Of a DNA stretch of 64,000 bases, positions 40,816 to 49,349 are shown one piece after another (positions within the stretch are counted from its first letter, which is position 1; each line of letters starts with the position of its first letter). Made by a program: the position numbers and the translations under genes. Location: the NCBI GenBank assembly GCA_050291465.1, contig JBNKJV010000005.1:1-64000 (forward strand), written 5' to 3'. Below the pieces are notes generated by a model. The model saw only the letters and a program-made list of their open reading frames with translations. It was not told the DNA's origin and searched no databases. The DNA comes from CBFDBF01 sp050291465. Lineage in GTDB: Bacteria > Pseudomonadota > Gammaproteobacteria > Chromatiales > Chromatiaceae.

Positions 40816-43107
40816 ATGAATACATCAATGACTATTGGCGATTATGCTCCCAATCCTCCGTGCGGCATCCGCAGGGCTGCGGCATTGTTACTGATCGCCG
40901 TACTGGTCCTGTTTACAAACGGCCCGGTTCTGGCCGGGGACGTATGCGATGCCGACGGCTCCGGTGGCGACGGCGGCAGCACGGCGGTCGGTGCAGGCGC
41001 CTTCGCCTGCGGCAACACCAACACCGCCGACGGTAATAGCGGCAGCGCGGTGGGGAACGGAAATGCTGCCAGCGGAAGCCATAGCAGTGCCTTGGGGGAT
41101 TACAACACTGCCAGCGCCGAATCCGGGAGTGCCCTGGGGCACAGTAATACCGCCGACGGCGTCATCAGTAGTGCCATTGGAGCTAACAATACCGCCACCG
41201 GTATCGCCAGTAGCGCCTTAGGGACCGCCAACACGGCCGGCGGCGAAGCCGGCAATGCCGTGGGGAATAGCAACATTGCCAGCGGCGATTTCAGCAGTGC
41301 CGTGGGGTATGGCAACGTTGCCAGCGTCGAATCCGGCAGTGCCCTGGGGTACGATAACACCGCCGACGGCGCGGCCAGTAGCGCCGTTGGAGCCAACAAC
41401 ACCTCCAGCGGTATCGCCAGCAGCGCCGTGGGGTACGGTAGCAATGCCAACGGCAGCTATAGCAGTGCCTTGGGGGGTTACAACACCGCCAGCGGCGATT
41501 TCAGCAGCGCCGTGGGGTATTTCAGTACTGCCAGCGGCTTAGCCAGCAGCGCTATGGGAAACAGCAGCCGCGCCAGTGGCGAAGGCAGTAGTGCCGTGGG
41601 GTATGGCAATCGGTCCGCCGGTGACAACAGCAGCGCTATGGGATTCTTTAGCACGGCTTTCGGCAATTACAGCACCGCCGTCGGTAGCTATGGCCAGGTG
41701 TTGGGTGCGGCCGCCGGTTCGCAATATTCCATTGCCATCGGTGGTGGTAGTACTGGCAACACCGGCGCTCGAATCGGTACGGAAACAGGCGACGGGGCCG
41801 AGGCGGCCATCGCTATCGGTCGCAATGCGGTGGTGGACGACGGTGCAGACAATGCCATCGCTATCGGGACCAATAGTATCGCAAGTGGTACCTCAAGCAA
41901 CGCGGTAGGAACCGGCAATAGCGCGGGAGGTGATTTCAGTAGTGCCTTTGGGACCGACAATACTGTTAGCGCCAACTACAGCAATGTTTTTGGGTATAAC
42001 AACACCGCCAACGGCGCGTACAGCAGCGCACTGGGGTACAGCAACACAGCAGCTGGATACAGCAGCAACGCCGTGGGGGCTGAAAACAACGCCGCTGGCG
42101 TTGGCGGCAGTGCGGTGGGTTTCGCAAACGTTGTCGTTGGTAACTACGGCAGCGCCGTGGGATTCGTAAACTCTGCTGTTGGAAACTACAGCAATGCCGT
42201 GGGTTACGGTAACCTGGCCAACGGTGACTACAGTAGTGCATTCGGCAGTCAAGCCAAGGTGTATGGCACGGCCGCCGGTTCCCGGTACTCCATTGCTATC
42301 GGTAGCGGTGACACGATGACTCCGGGCGCTCAAGTTGGCACTTGGGGGGGCGACGGTGCCGAGGCGGCCATCGCCATCGGTCGCAGTGCGGTGGTGGATG
42401 ACGGCGCCGACAACGCCATCGCCATCGGTACCGGCAGCAATGCCCAGTCCGCCGGCAGTATCGCCATGGGCAACAACGCTACCGCGGTGCAGTCCAACTC
42501 CGTGGCCATCGGCAACGGGGCTACCGCGCAGTCCTCGGTAGCGGTGGGCACCGGGGCCCAGGCTACCGGCACCAACACCACCGCAGTGGGTGATAACGCC
42601 ACCGCCTCCGGTGACTACGCGGTGGCGGTTGGTAACAACGCCACCGCCGGCGACGACAACTCGGTCGCCATCGGCAACGGCTCCGTCACCTCGGCCTCTG
42701 ATACGGTGTCGGTGGGTTCCTCCGGCAGTGAACGGCGCATCACCAATGTGGCCGCGGGTGTGGACAATACCGATGCGGTGAATGTCTCTCAGCTCAATGC
42801 CGCTATCGCGGGTGTGGGCTCTCCCGATCTAACCGGTCGCGTGGATGCACTGGACGATAGAGTGGATACCCTGGATGCGCGGGTGGATCAGGTGGGAGCC
42901 ATGGCCGCGGCCTACGGTTCGCTTGCGCCCAGTCCAAACGCCGCCGGCAACAATCAGCTCTCCCTGGCGGTGGGTGCCTACCGCGGCGAGCAGGCGCTGG
43001 CCGCCGGCTACTATTACCGGGCAAGCGGCAATCTCATGCTCAATGCCACTATGGCGCGAACCGGGGGTGGTACCGCGGGAGGGGCCGGCGTCAGTCTCAG
43101 TTGGTAA
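40816..43107 (+). CDS. YadA-like trimeric autotransporter adhesin
   Basis: Type Vc surface adhesin, 763 aa. Signal sequence to about residue 42 (ending LAG). The head is built of about forty 14-residue left-handed beta-roll repeats of the form SSAVGYxNTASGxx. Two longer inserts near 41710-41880 and 42270-42440 share GAEAAIAIGRxAVVDDGADN and are an internal duplication. A neck and short coiled coil (ITNVAAGVDNTDAVNVSQL, then ALDDRVDTLDARVDQV) lead to the C-terminal YadA anchor (AAGNNQLSLAVGAYRGEQALAAGYYYRASGNLMLNATMARTGGG...SLSW). It forms trimers in the outer membrane. The stalk is very short. It is preceded by regulatory copy B. Confidence 0.93.
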   Translation: MNTSMTIGDYAPNPPCGIRRAAALLLIAVLVLFTNGPVLAGDVCDADGSGGDGGSTAVGAGAFACGNTNTADGNSGSAVGNGNAASGSHSSALGDYNTASAESGSALGHSNTADGVISSAIGANNTATGIASSALGTANTAGGEAGNAVGNSNIASGDFSSAVGYGNVASVESGSALGYDNTADGAASSAVGANNTSSGIASSAVGYGSNANGSYSSALGGYNTASGDFSSAVGYFSTASGLASSAMGNSSRASGEGSSAVGYGNRSAGDNSSAMGFFSTAFGNYSTAVGSYGQVLGAAAGSQYSIAIGGGSTGNTGARIGTETGDGAEAAIAIGRNAVVDDGADNAIAIGTNSIASGTSSNAVGTGNSAGGDFSSAFGTDNTVSANYSNVFGYNNTANGAYSSALGYSNTAAGYSSNAVGAENNAAGVGGSAVGFANVVVGNYGSAVGFVNSAVGNYSNAVGYGNLANGDYSSAFGSQAKVYGTAAGSRYSIAIGSGDTMTPGAQVGTWGGDGAEAAIAIGRSAVVDDGADNAIAIGTGSNAQSAGSIAMGNNATAVQSNSVAIGNGATAQSSVAVGTGAQATGTNTTAVGDNATASGDYAVAVGNNATAGDDNSVAIGNGSVTSASDTVSVGSSGSERRITNVAAGVDNTDAVNVSQLNAAIAGVGSPDLTGRVDALDDRVDTLDARVDQVGAMAAAYGSLAPSPNAAGNNQLSLAVGAYRGEQALAAGYYYRASGNLMLNATMARTGGGTAGGAGVSLSW

Positions 43108-43141
43108 TGTCTTGTCCGCGGGATCCTATTAGCCGAGCACG

Positions 43142-43495
43142 ATGCAAAGCGATCTGTTCATCAGCAAGCGTAATGTCCGGCTCGCTATTCGAATCATGCA
43201 GGCGAGGATGGATCTGAGCCGTGGCAAGTCATCACTGGTTGAGACTGTATTGCGTCAGGGTCTCGAAGAGGATATGCGCGATTTGGATCCGGCGCCGCTT
43301 TCCGCGGAGGAGCATCGTTGCTGGGTCAATCTGCTGCTTCTGAAAGCGGCGCAGTTGGGGCGTAGAGATGATGAACATGCGCTTGAGCTCTATCGGCAAT
43401 GCGTGACACACGCCTATTGGGCGGGAGATGTTCCGTTGGCCGAGCGTTGCTATCGCGCGTACAAGCACCTTAGTGTGCTGATGAACCGCAACTAA
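43142..43495 (+). CDS. Helical protein of unknown function
   Basis: Protein of 117 aa, all-helical and soluble, without signal peptide. The C-terminal part looks like one or two TPR-type helix pairs (LLLKAAQLGRRDDEHALELYRQCVTHAYWAGDVPLAERCYRAYKHL in outline). It starts 34 nt after the YadA-like gene, so it is probably cotranscribed. No clear SD. It may regulate or assist adhesin assembly; this is only suggested by position. Confidence 0.6.
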   Translation: MQSDLFISKRNVRLAIRIMQARMDLSRGKSSLVETVLRQGLEEDMRDLDPAPLSAEEHRCWVNLLLLKAAQLGRRDDEHALELYRQCVTHAYWAGDVPLAERCYRAYKHLSVLMNRN

Positions 43496-43800
43496 ATGCT
43501 CGTCCGCTTGGACCGTTTTTCATCAGAGGAAAAGGAACATAGAAGTTATGCGGAAAGGAAGGCGGTTAAGAAGAAATTACGGGGAAGAAGGGGGTGTGTC
43601 GTGAATGGAGGGCGCTATGCGGGAAGTGGGGTCATGATGAGGTGTGTTTGATTCGCTATGCCTAAATCATGTTCATAACAAAATATCGAGATCATAAATA
43701 AAGCTATTAGGTCAACCGACAGGAGTGCAAAGGGCTGTTTATATGCAGCGAGACTAATTGTTAAAGATTAACAATGTGTATTTAGAAAAGGAGAAATATT
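43496..43800. other. Spacer upstream of the unknown 43801 gene
   Basis: About 305 nt, becoming AT-rich at the right end, with AAAGGAG just before the next ATG. It presumably holds a promoter. No copy of the 20-nt/sigma-54 element or the 39-nt element was found. Confidence 0.5.
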
Positions 43801-44802
43801 ATGAATATCGCACCGAAAATTCGTCCAAGAGTTTCATTCATTCCGATCATAATGAATGCGATTACCTCTCAGAACCCTGATGCTGGCGCAAAGAAGTTTA
43901 AAGCCGCGCTAGGACAGAAGCTGGTAAAACAATTGTCAGATAATTGGAAACGTATGCCGGGGGGAGAAAAGAATAAGCGATATTATCTGAGTCGTTCTTG
44001 GCGGGCGCCGGCTGGAGATTTCGCAACTCAGATGGCGATCCAGCACAATGCATTTTTGAAAGCCAGGGAGCAGTTGATCAATGAGCGTAAACGAATCATA
44101 AGAAAAGAATTAGGCACCGCGATGCGGAAGGGTTTTTACGCTCCGACATCTGAGATTGCTCGTGACATGGCGCTTGTTTATGAAATACAAAAGAGATGGT
44201 ACAAAAAAGTTGTGGGTTGTCGGTGTGAAAAGCCAGGCGAAACTTTACCGCCACCGCAGCCACCAAAAAAATATGGACTGATAATTTCTCGATTACTCTG
44301 TCATGACCAAAGAGAAAATGGATCTGATGAAATATATCTAGTGAGTGCCGTGGTTGACGGTAATGGAAAACTGATCACGACAACTTCCCCCAAGTACAAT
44401 ATTGATGATGACGACAATTATGTCCTTTTTCCCAATTGTTGGATCTACCCAATGCAAGATCCTAATGGCTTTTTAGATGCCGCGATATCCATGTGGGAGG
44501 ATGATGGGGGATACGGTCAGGCCGGGCAAACAGTTGCCGCAGTTGGCGGTGCGATTTCCACTATCCCAAACCCCTATACATTGGCGGCCGGTGTGGCACT
44601 GACCGTTATTGGTGAAGTAATAAGCCTTGCGAGTTGGCTGGATCGTGATAATCGTTATGGAGATGCCTGCAAGACCTGGCCGTCAAAAAGCAACCTGGAG
44701 GCCGGGATTGGTCCTTATACTCTGAGTTATTACGAGGTAGATGAGGGGTTGCTGGATGATGGTCATGATTTTGATTTAACAATTTACCTGCTATCGGCAT
44801 AG
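43801..44802 (+). CDS. Unknown protein with glycine-rich membrane-inserting segment
   Basis: Protein of 333 aa without a clear Sec signal. The N-terminal third is basic and helical (KKFKAALGQKLVKQLSDNWKRMPGG, INERKRIIRKELGTAMRKG). A Pro-rich hinge PPPQPPKK (about 158-165) leads to a domain starting YGLIISRLLCHDQRENGSDEIYLVSAVVDG, and then an acidic loop DDDDN. A hydrophobic Gly/Ala-rich stretch follows (QTVAAVGGAISTIPNPYTLAAGVALTVIGEVISLASWL), which could insert into a membrane. The end is acidic with strands. The make-up resembles some bacterial toxins or effectors, but I recognise no family. AAAGGAGAAATATT precedes the ATG. The PEP-CTERM gene 30 nt downstream shares its transcript. Codon usage is AT-richer than nearby. 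Confidence 0.7.
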   Translation: MNIAPKIRPRVSFIPIIMNAITSQNPDAGAKKFKAALGQKLVKQLSDNWKRMPGGEKNKRYYLSRSWRAPAGDFATQMAIQHNAFLKAREQLINERKRIIRKELGTAMRKGFYAPTSEIARDMALVYEIQKRWYKKVVGCRCEKPGETLPPPQPPKKYGLIISRLLCHDQRENGSDEIYLVSAVVDGNGKLITTTSPKYNIDDDDNYVLFPNCWIYPMQDPNGFLDAAISMWEDDGGYGQAGQTVAAVGGAISTIPNPYTLAAGVALTVIGEVISLASWLDRDNRYGDACKTWPSKSNLEAGIGPYTLSYYEVDEGLLDDGHDFDLTIYLLSA

Positions 44803-44832
44803 ATAGGCTAACAACAGGGGAGATCGGACGCT

Positions 44833-45486
44833 ATGAATACTTTTAGAAGTGTAGTGGCGATAACGTTATGTCTTGCTATTTCATTGCCCGCGCATGCGGT
44901 GGTGATCGGGGATAGAGACTGGATGCAGGTTACTGCAACCACAGGTTTTAGCTGGGACGATTTCGATACCGTTTTCGACACCTCAACAGGGCGCTGTGAC
45001 GTTGTCGGTTGTCTGCTCGACAATGGTGCCGACGTCGTCGATGTGAGCGGTTATGTCTGGGCCAATAACGCGGATGTAAATAATATGGTGATCGCCGCCA
45101 CCGGGGGTGCCGGCTTGCCGTATTTGGATAGAACGTGGGTATGGGATACCGGTAGTCCAACGGCCCTGGATAGCCTGTTTATATCTTTCGCTCAAACTGT
45201 TGTTGTGTCTGGCATTAATCAGATCCGTGGCTGGACACGAGAGGAACATGTTCATGGGTATGGGGACTATATAGCACTAGCTGATTTTACAGACGGGATT
45301 CACAACGACAAGGAAGCATTGCAGGTGGGAGTGGCTGCATCCTTCAGACCTACTGAATATGTGGGTGGGTGGTTGTATAAGGCCAGCGTACCCGAACCTT
45401 CCCTGATGGTGTTACTTTTGTATGGTTTGGTCGGCATGGGCGCCATACGAAGGCATAAAGGTCTCAAAGCGGTATTGCGGATATAG
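44833..45486 (+). CDS. PEP-CTERM protein
   Basis: Exported protein of 217 aa. Signal peptide at about 1-22 (PAHAV). The mature part has a C-x(4)-C pair (CDVVGCLL) and a DTVFDTSTGRCD region, a beta-rich fold that resembles other short PEP-CTERM proteins of unknown role. The C-terminal signal is VPEPSLMVLLLYGLVGMGAIRRHKG, followed by about 8 extra residues. It follows the 43801 gene by 30 nt. It is ended by a strong hairpin at 45499-45537. Confidence 0.85.
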   Translation: MNTFRSVVAITLCLAISLPAHAVVIGDRDWMQVTATTGFSWDDFDTVFDTSTGRCDVVGCLLDNGADVVDVSGYVWANNADVNNMVIAATGGAGLPYLDRTWVWDTGSPTALDSLFISFAQTVVVSGINQIRGWTREEHVHGYGDYIALADFTDGIHNDKEALQVGVAASFRPTEYVGGWLYKASVPEPSLMVLLLYGLVGMGAIRRHKGLKAVLRI

Positions 45487-45498
45487 AGCACATGGAAA

Positions 45499-45537
45499 GT
45501 GGGTCAGGTGAATGTTGTCACTACACACCTGACCCAC
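45499..45537. terminator. Strong hairpin between convergent genes
   Basis: GTGGGTCAGGTG (45499-45510) and CACCTGACCCAC (45526-45537) form a perfect 12-bp stem with a 15-nt loop, between convergent PEP-CTERM and Slp genes. No T-run. Confidence 0.75.
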
Positions 45538-45575
45538 CGGCGGATATTCGGCCACTCTCTGGACAGCAATGGTTA

Positions 45576-46058
45576 TTAAAGGCCAACCCCGATCCCGATG
45601 CCGAAATGGACTTGGGGTTCGGAGGGTGAAGCGGTGTAACGCCACAGGTCTATATCCTTGATCTCAATCAAGGGAAAGCGGTAAGGGGATTCGCCGACCT
45701 TGCCCACGCGCAGTTGCCGAACCGTGCCCACAACCGTCACCCAGCGACCCGGTGCGTAATCGGCGGTCTCCAGGTAACCCGGGTGTATTGCCAGAAACCT
45801 GCCCAGGGGTCTGGCGTCGCGATGCGGTTTATGTGCATCGTTCAGGGGATAGGCAAGCACCTCCAGCCAGGTGCTGTCCCGCCGGTTCTCCGCGGCGATG
45901 ATGGTTCCGCCCCATTCCACCGTACGTCCCTGGTGAGATTTGATATCAGCCGCCACCGCCACCGGCGATGGAGACGGTAGAGGCTCCCGCCGTGGTTCGC
46001 CGGCGCAGGCGGCCAGTAGCAGCGGGATCAGAAACAGCGCAGGGATCATTCGATACAT
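45576..46058 (-). CDS. Slp-family outer membrane lipoprotein
   Basis: Lipoprotein of 160 aa of the Slp (starvation lipoprotein) family. ATG 46058 follows AAGGTGTCCTT; the frame runs further to 46562, but that part is antisense-like noise across the neighbouring gene in another frame. Lipobox LAAC near residues 15-18. Core motifs: GRTVEWGGTIIAAEN, STWLEVLAYPLN, GRFLAIHPGYLETADYAPGRWVTVVG. Slp proteins are lipid-anchored to the outer membrane and rise in stationary phase or stress. It follows a paralogue by 14 nt in the same direction. Confidence 0.92.
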   Translation of the reverse strand: MYRMIPALFLIPLLLAACAGEPRREPLPSPSPVAVAADIKSHQGRTVEWGGTIIAAENRRDSTWLEVLAYPLNDAHKPHRDARPLGRFLAIHPGYLETADYAPGRWVTVVGTVRQLRVGKVGESPYRFPLIEIKDIDLWRYTASPSEPQVHFGIGIGVGL

Positions 46059-46072
46059 AAGGACACCTTGTT

Positions 46073-46618
46073 TCACCAGTAATAGGGATACCGCCAGGGA
46101 TAACCGTAGGGGTAGGGATAAGGGTAGTACCAGGGGTCGTAAAAGGGATCGGGGTGATAGTGTCGTTGTGGTTGCCGAGGCGGCCAGAGATGGTAGGTAT
46201 CGGCGGCCACCAGGGGGTAACGATAGGGATAGTTGCCCACCGCGCGGGTTTCCGCGCCGAGCACACGGCCGACAACGGTCAGAGAGCTTTTCTCGCGATA
46301 TTCCGCCGGATCGAGAAAGCCGGCGATCCGCACCCGGAATCGTCCTTCCGCCGCGGCCGACCCCCGGGGTCGTCCGCCACTTTCCAGGGGACGCGCCAGG
46401 ATTTCCACCCAACTCTCCTTTCTTCCATTCTGCACGGCGATGATCTCGCCGCCCCAGCGTACCAGTCGGCCCCGGAATCGGGCGGGATCGGCCTGCACCG
46501 CCCGCAGCGGAATGTTTTCCGGCAAGGGTTGGCGCACCGCCGGCGGTGTAGTGGAGGCGCAACCCGTGATCAGCAATGCCGTGATCAGGGCAAGACCGCT
46601 CTTTCCCGGAATATTCAT
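46073..46618 (-). CDS. Slp-family lipoprotein with Tyr/Pro-rich tail
   Basis: Lipoprotein of 181 aa; lipobox ITGC near 17-20. It carries the same core as the downstream paralogue (GRLVRWGGEIIAVQNGRKESWVEILARPLESGGRP and RFRVRIAGFLDPAEYREKSSLTVVGRV). The C-terminus is unlike it: about 30 residues of Tyr, Pro, Trp and His (YHPDPFYDPWYYPYPYPYG type). That tail is typical of some Slp homologues. First gene of the two-gene minus operon. Confidence 0.92.
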   Translation of the reverse strand: MNIPGKSGLALITALLITGCASTTPPAVRQPLPENIPLRAVQADPARFRGRLVRWGGEIIAVQNGRKESWVEILARPLESGGRPRGSAAAEGRFRVRIAGFLDPAEYREKSSLTVVGRVLGAETRAVGNYPYRYPLVAADTYHLWPPRQPQRHYHPDPFYDPWYYPYPYPYGYPWRYPYYW

Positions 46619-46770
46619 ATCCCTGAGTATAGAGCAGGGGGGTGGGTATATCTGCGCACTCCGTCGCCCGGCTTTATCGCCTATTGCATGTAGGGTTATT
46701 ATTTGAAAACCATCTTTGATTGAGTGAGCCTAATGTAGAGTGGAGATCGTTCACAACAGGAGGGTGAAAA

Positions 46771-47145
46771 ATGTTCAACAAGGGTTATATCAGGTCAGGG
46801 ATTCTCGGTGTGATGGTCCTGTTTCTATCCACCGCGAACATGGTGCAGGCGGCCGGTCCCATGCCGGAGGTTGTGAGAAAAGCGGCCTGCGCCACCTGCC
46901 ATAAGGCCGACAAGAAACTGATCGGCCCCGCCTTTGCCTGGGTTGCGTATAAGTACAAGGATGACAAGGAGGCCGGCAGGGAGGCGATCATTAATCAGAT
47001 CATCAACGGCGGTCAGGGAAAATGGACCAAATACACGGGCGGGGCCATCATGCCGTCCTATGGGCAGACCACCACCGAAGCGCAGCGGAATGAGCTGGCG
47101 GACTATATCCTGAGCCTTGATCCGGTCGCCCCGCCGGACAACTGA
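46771..47145 (+). CDS. Class I cytochrome c (c5/c552 type)
   Basis: Periplasmic heme protein of 124 aa. Signal peptide at about 1-27 (VQAAG). The heme-binding motif CATCH is near residue 37, and a Met in IMPSYGQTT fits the sixth ligand. It has one C-terminal amphipathic helix (AQRNELADYILSL). It carries electrons between membrane complexes and a terminal reductase or oxidase. ATG 46771 follows CAACAGGAGGGTGAAAA, an excellent SD. It is a single gene. Confidence 0.95.
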   Translation: MFNKGYIRSGILGVMVLFLSTANMVQAAGPMPEVVRKAACATCHKADKKLIGPAFAWVAYKYKDDKEAGREAIINQIINGGQGKWTKYTGGAIMPSYGQTTTEAQRNELADYILSLDPVAPPDN

Positions 47146-47254
47146 TTGTCGCTGTCCAGATCCGCTATCGGGTTTTCGAGGGTTTTATCTCGGTCTACAG
47201 CAATGGGCTGGGTTAATATAGGTGGGCCTCTTCTACCGGGGACAGGGCATAGCT

Positions 47255-48241
47255 ATGACTAATACGGATAACCACCATTATCGGGTCAGACTGATTACGG
47301 GTGCCGGTGAGCTTCAGTCAGGCGGTCTTGAGCTGCTGGAAAAATGGCGTCAGGACAGCGGTAGCAGGATATGGGTGGATCGACAGGGGCCGCCGGATGC
47401 CGGGGAGGTCGAGTTTCTGGAAAGCTTCGGCTGTCATGAGCTGGCTGTGATCGATGCGCACCGGCAACGCCACCCTCCGAAGGTGGAGCTGTTCGACGAC
47501 CATATCTTTATGCTCTTTCGGGGTATTTCCGAGTTTGGTGACAAACTGGATATCACCCACCTGCAGATCGCCCTGTTCGTGGGCGACCGTTTTATTATTA
47601 CCCGTCACGATTCCGGTTCCTTCGGTATCGACCACTGGTTGGACAACCCTGATCTCTCCGGTTTCCTGAAAAATCCCGCGGTGCTTGCGGTTCAGATACT
47701 GCATTACTCCTGCGGAAAGTATTTGCAGCAACTGCTGGCGTTCGAGGAAAACCTCAGCGATATGGAAGATCTTATAGAGAATAGCTCCGACGATAATATG
47801 TTGCGGGAGTTGACGTTGTATAAGACTCGCCTCAGGAAACTGCGCAGGGTGTTTGACTATCATCAGAAAATGGTCGCGGTTCTTCTTAATACCCGGCCGC
47901 GGATTCCGGATGATAATAACGAGCGTAAACACTATACCCAGGATCTCCTGGATCGCTGCGAACGCCTGCACAGTCTGTCATCCATGTATTACGAAATTTG
48001 CGGTGATCTGATAGATGGTTACCTGTCGTTGTCGTCGCATCGGTTGAATCTGACCATGCGGGTGTTGACCGTGATCACCGCGGTATTCATACCGCTCGGT
48101 TTTATTGCCGGTTTGTACGGTATGAATTTCGAGAATATGCCGGAGCTCAAGTACCCGTTTGCCTATTTCATAACCTTGGGCGTGATGGCAACCATTGCGA
48201 TTACCCTGTTAATCGTATTCAGGAGAAAGCGCTGGTTATGA
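47255..48241 (+). CDS. CorA/ZntB-family divalent cation transporter
   Basis: Inner-membrane metal transporter, 328 aa from ATG 47255; the frame opens at GTG 47222, but the ATG starts the typical short cytoplasmic end. A large soluble domain (about 1-265) with long helices is followed by two membrane helices at the C-terminus with the CorA-family signature YGMNFENMPEL between them. A GMN triplet as seen here marks Mg2+ (CorA) as well as Zn2+ (ZntB) members; the sequence does not settle which. It is 22 nt upstream of an MscS gene. Confidence 0.92.
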   Translation: MTNTDNHHYRVRLITGAGELQSGGLELLEKWRQDSGSRIWVDRQGPPDAGEVEFLESFGCHELAVIDAHRQRHPPKVELFDDHIFMLFRGISEFGDKLDITHLQIALFVGDRFIITRHDSGSFGIDHWLDNPDLSGFLKNPAVLAVQILHYSCGKYLQQLLAFEENLSDMEDLIENSSDDNMLRELTLYKTRLRKLRRVFDYHQKMVAVLLNTRPRIPDDNNERKHYTQDLLDRCERLHSLSSMYYEICGDLIDGYLSLSSHRLNLTMRVLTVITAVFIPLGFIAGLYGMNFENMPELKYPFAYFITLGVMATIAITLLIVFRRKRWL

Positions 48242-48263
48242 GCGCTATCTGCGAGGAATCACT

Positions 48264-49145
48264 ATGAATATCGAGTGGCTAAGTACATCGGTTATCGATT
48301 CCGGAAATTATCAGCTCACCATCGGCCAGGTTCTGTCCGCCCTGCTGGTTTTTGTCAGCGCTTTCTACATTTCAAAACTGCTGCGCAAGAGTATTGTCCG
48401 TGCCGCCGAATATCACAATAAGCTGCAGGTTTCACGGATCTACCCCTTTACCCGCTTCGTCCACTACTCGCTGATATTCCTGGGGCTCATGTTTGCCCTG
48501 TCCCTGGTGGGTATCGATATGAGCAAGCTTGCCATCGTGGCAGGAGCCCTGGGTATCGGCGTCGGCCTCGGGTTGCAGGAACTGGTCAAGAACTTTGTTT
48601 CCGGAATAGTCATTCTTCTGGAGAAATCGTTGAAGGTGGGTGACTTTGTGGAACTGGACGCCGAGGTCTACGGGGTTGTCAAGGAAGTTAACTTTCGCTC
48701 AACCCTGATTCGTACCAACGACAATATTGATATCATGGTACCTAATGCCGATCTGGTCACCAACCGGCTCATCAACTGGACTATGGAGGAATCCCATGCC
48801 CGCATTCGGATTCCTTTCAGCGTTGCCTATAGCAGCGATAAGGATCTGGTTAGGCAAGCCGTACTGGAAGCGGCCGCCACGGTTGAACATACTCTGACCG
48901 ACCCCAATTTTAGTCCGGTAGTATGGTTTACCGGTTTTGGTGACAGCAGCCTGGATTTTCTGCTCGGCGTCTGGGTTGACTACGAAGCGGTAATCCGACC
49001 CGCCGCCCTGAGATCGGATTATCTGTGGGCTATCGACGATGCCTTCAGGAAGTACGGGATCGAGATCCCGTTTCCGCAGCGGGATCTTTATATTAAGAAA
49101 CTTGTCAATTTTGAAAAGGTTGGGATTGAGGATGATCCTGCTTGA
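48264..49145 (+). CDS. Small mechanosensitive channel (MscS family)
   Basis: Inner-membrane channel of 293 aa. Three hydrophobic segments in the first about 110 residues; the pore-lining TM3 and Gly/Ala-rich gate are in LAIVAGALGIGVGLGLQELVKNFVSGIVILLEKSLKVGD. The MscS beta domain and C-terminal vestibule follow (VYGVVKEVNFRSTLIRTNDNIDIMVPN). It opens on membrane tension to let solutes out after a salt downshock, which fits an ectoine producer. ATG follows GAGGAATCACT. Cotranscribed with the CorA gene. Confidence 0.95.
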   Translation: MNIEWLSTSVIDSGNYQLTIGQVLSALLVFVSAFYISKLLRKSIVRAAEYHNKLQVSRIYPFTRFVHYSLIFLGLMFALSLVGIDMSKLAIVAGALGIGVGLGLQELVKNFVSGIVILLEKSLKVGDFVELDAEVYGVVKEVNFRSTLIRTNDNIDIMVPNADLVTNRLINWTMEESHARIRIPFSVAYSSDKDLVRQAVLEAAATVEHTLTDPNFSPVVWFTGFGDSSLDFLLGVWVDYEAVIRPAALRSDYLWAIDDAFRKYGIEIPFPQRDLYIKKLVNFEKVGIEDDPA

Positions 49146-49160
49146 GTCCACCATCGGCGA

Positions 49161-49280
49161 CCCCCCTGTTGTCCCCCCTGAAAGGGGGGACGAAGGCGGT
49201 TGTTTCCGTCTCCGGGGGGCGTGAAAGATCGGTTCTCCCCCTTCCAGGGGGAGCTAGAGGGGGTACACCCCCCCAGTATG
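49161..49280. repeat. Dispersed C/G-rich intergenic repeat, copy 3
   Basis: Contains CCCCCCTGAAAGGGGGG and CCCCCTTCCAGGGGG hairpins, similar to those at 1-155 and 10790-11086. It lies between the MscS and HlyD genes and may end the MscS transcript. Confidence 0.65.
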
Positions 49281-49349
49281 AGGTCTTTGCCGAGTTTCGT
49301 ATCGCGCGTGTTACGCTTGCCTTTATAAATAGGATATCGAGGTAAATCT

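Noticed and set aside
40900..42600. Several long minus and plus shadow frames across the YadA-like gene
   Set aside because: They arise from the repetitive GC-rich coding sequence; translations are low-complexity repeats rich in Ala, Pro, Leu or Arg.
40950..42700. CRISPR-like periodic DNA
   Set aside because: The period is about 42 nt and codes for the 14-residue YadA head repeats in frame; no spacers between constant repeats.
46059..46562. N-terminal extension of the 45576-46058 Slp gene to 328 aa
   Set aside because: It overlaps the other Slp gene in another frame and is Arg/Gly/Pro-rich noise; the lipobox and SD at 46058 define the real start.
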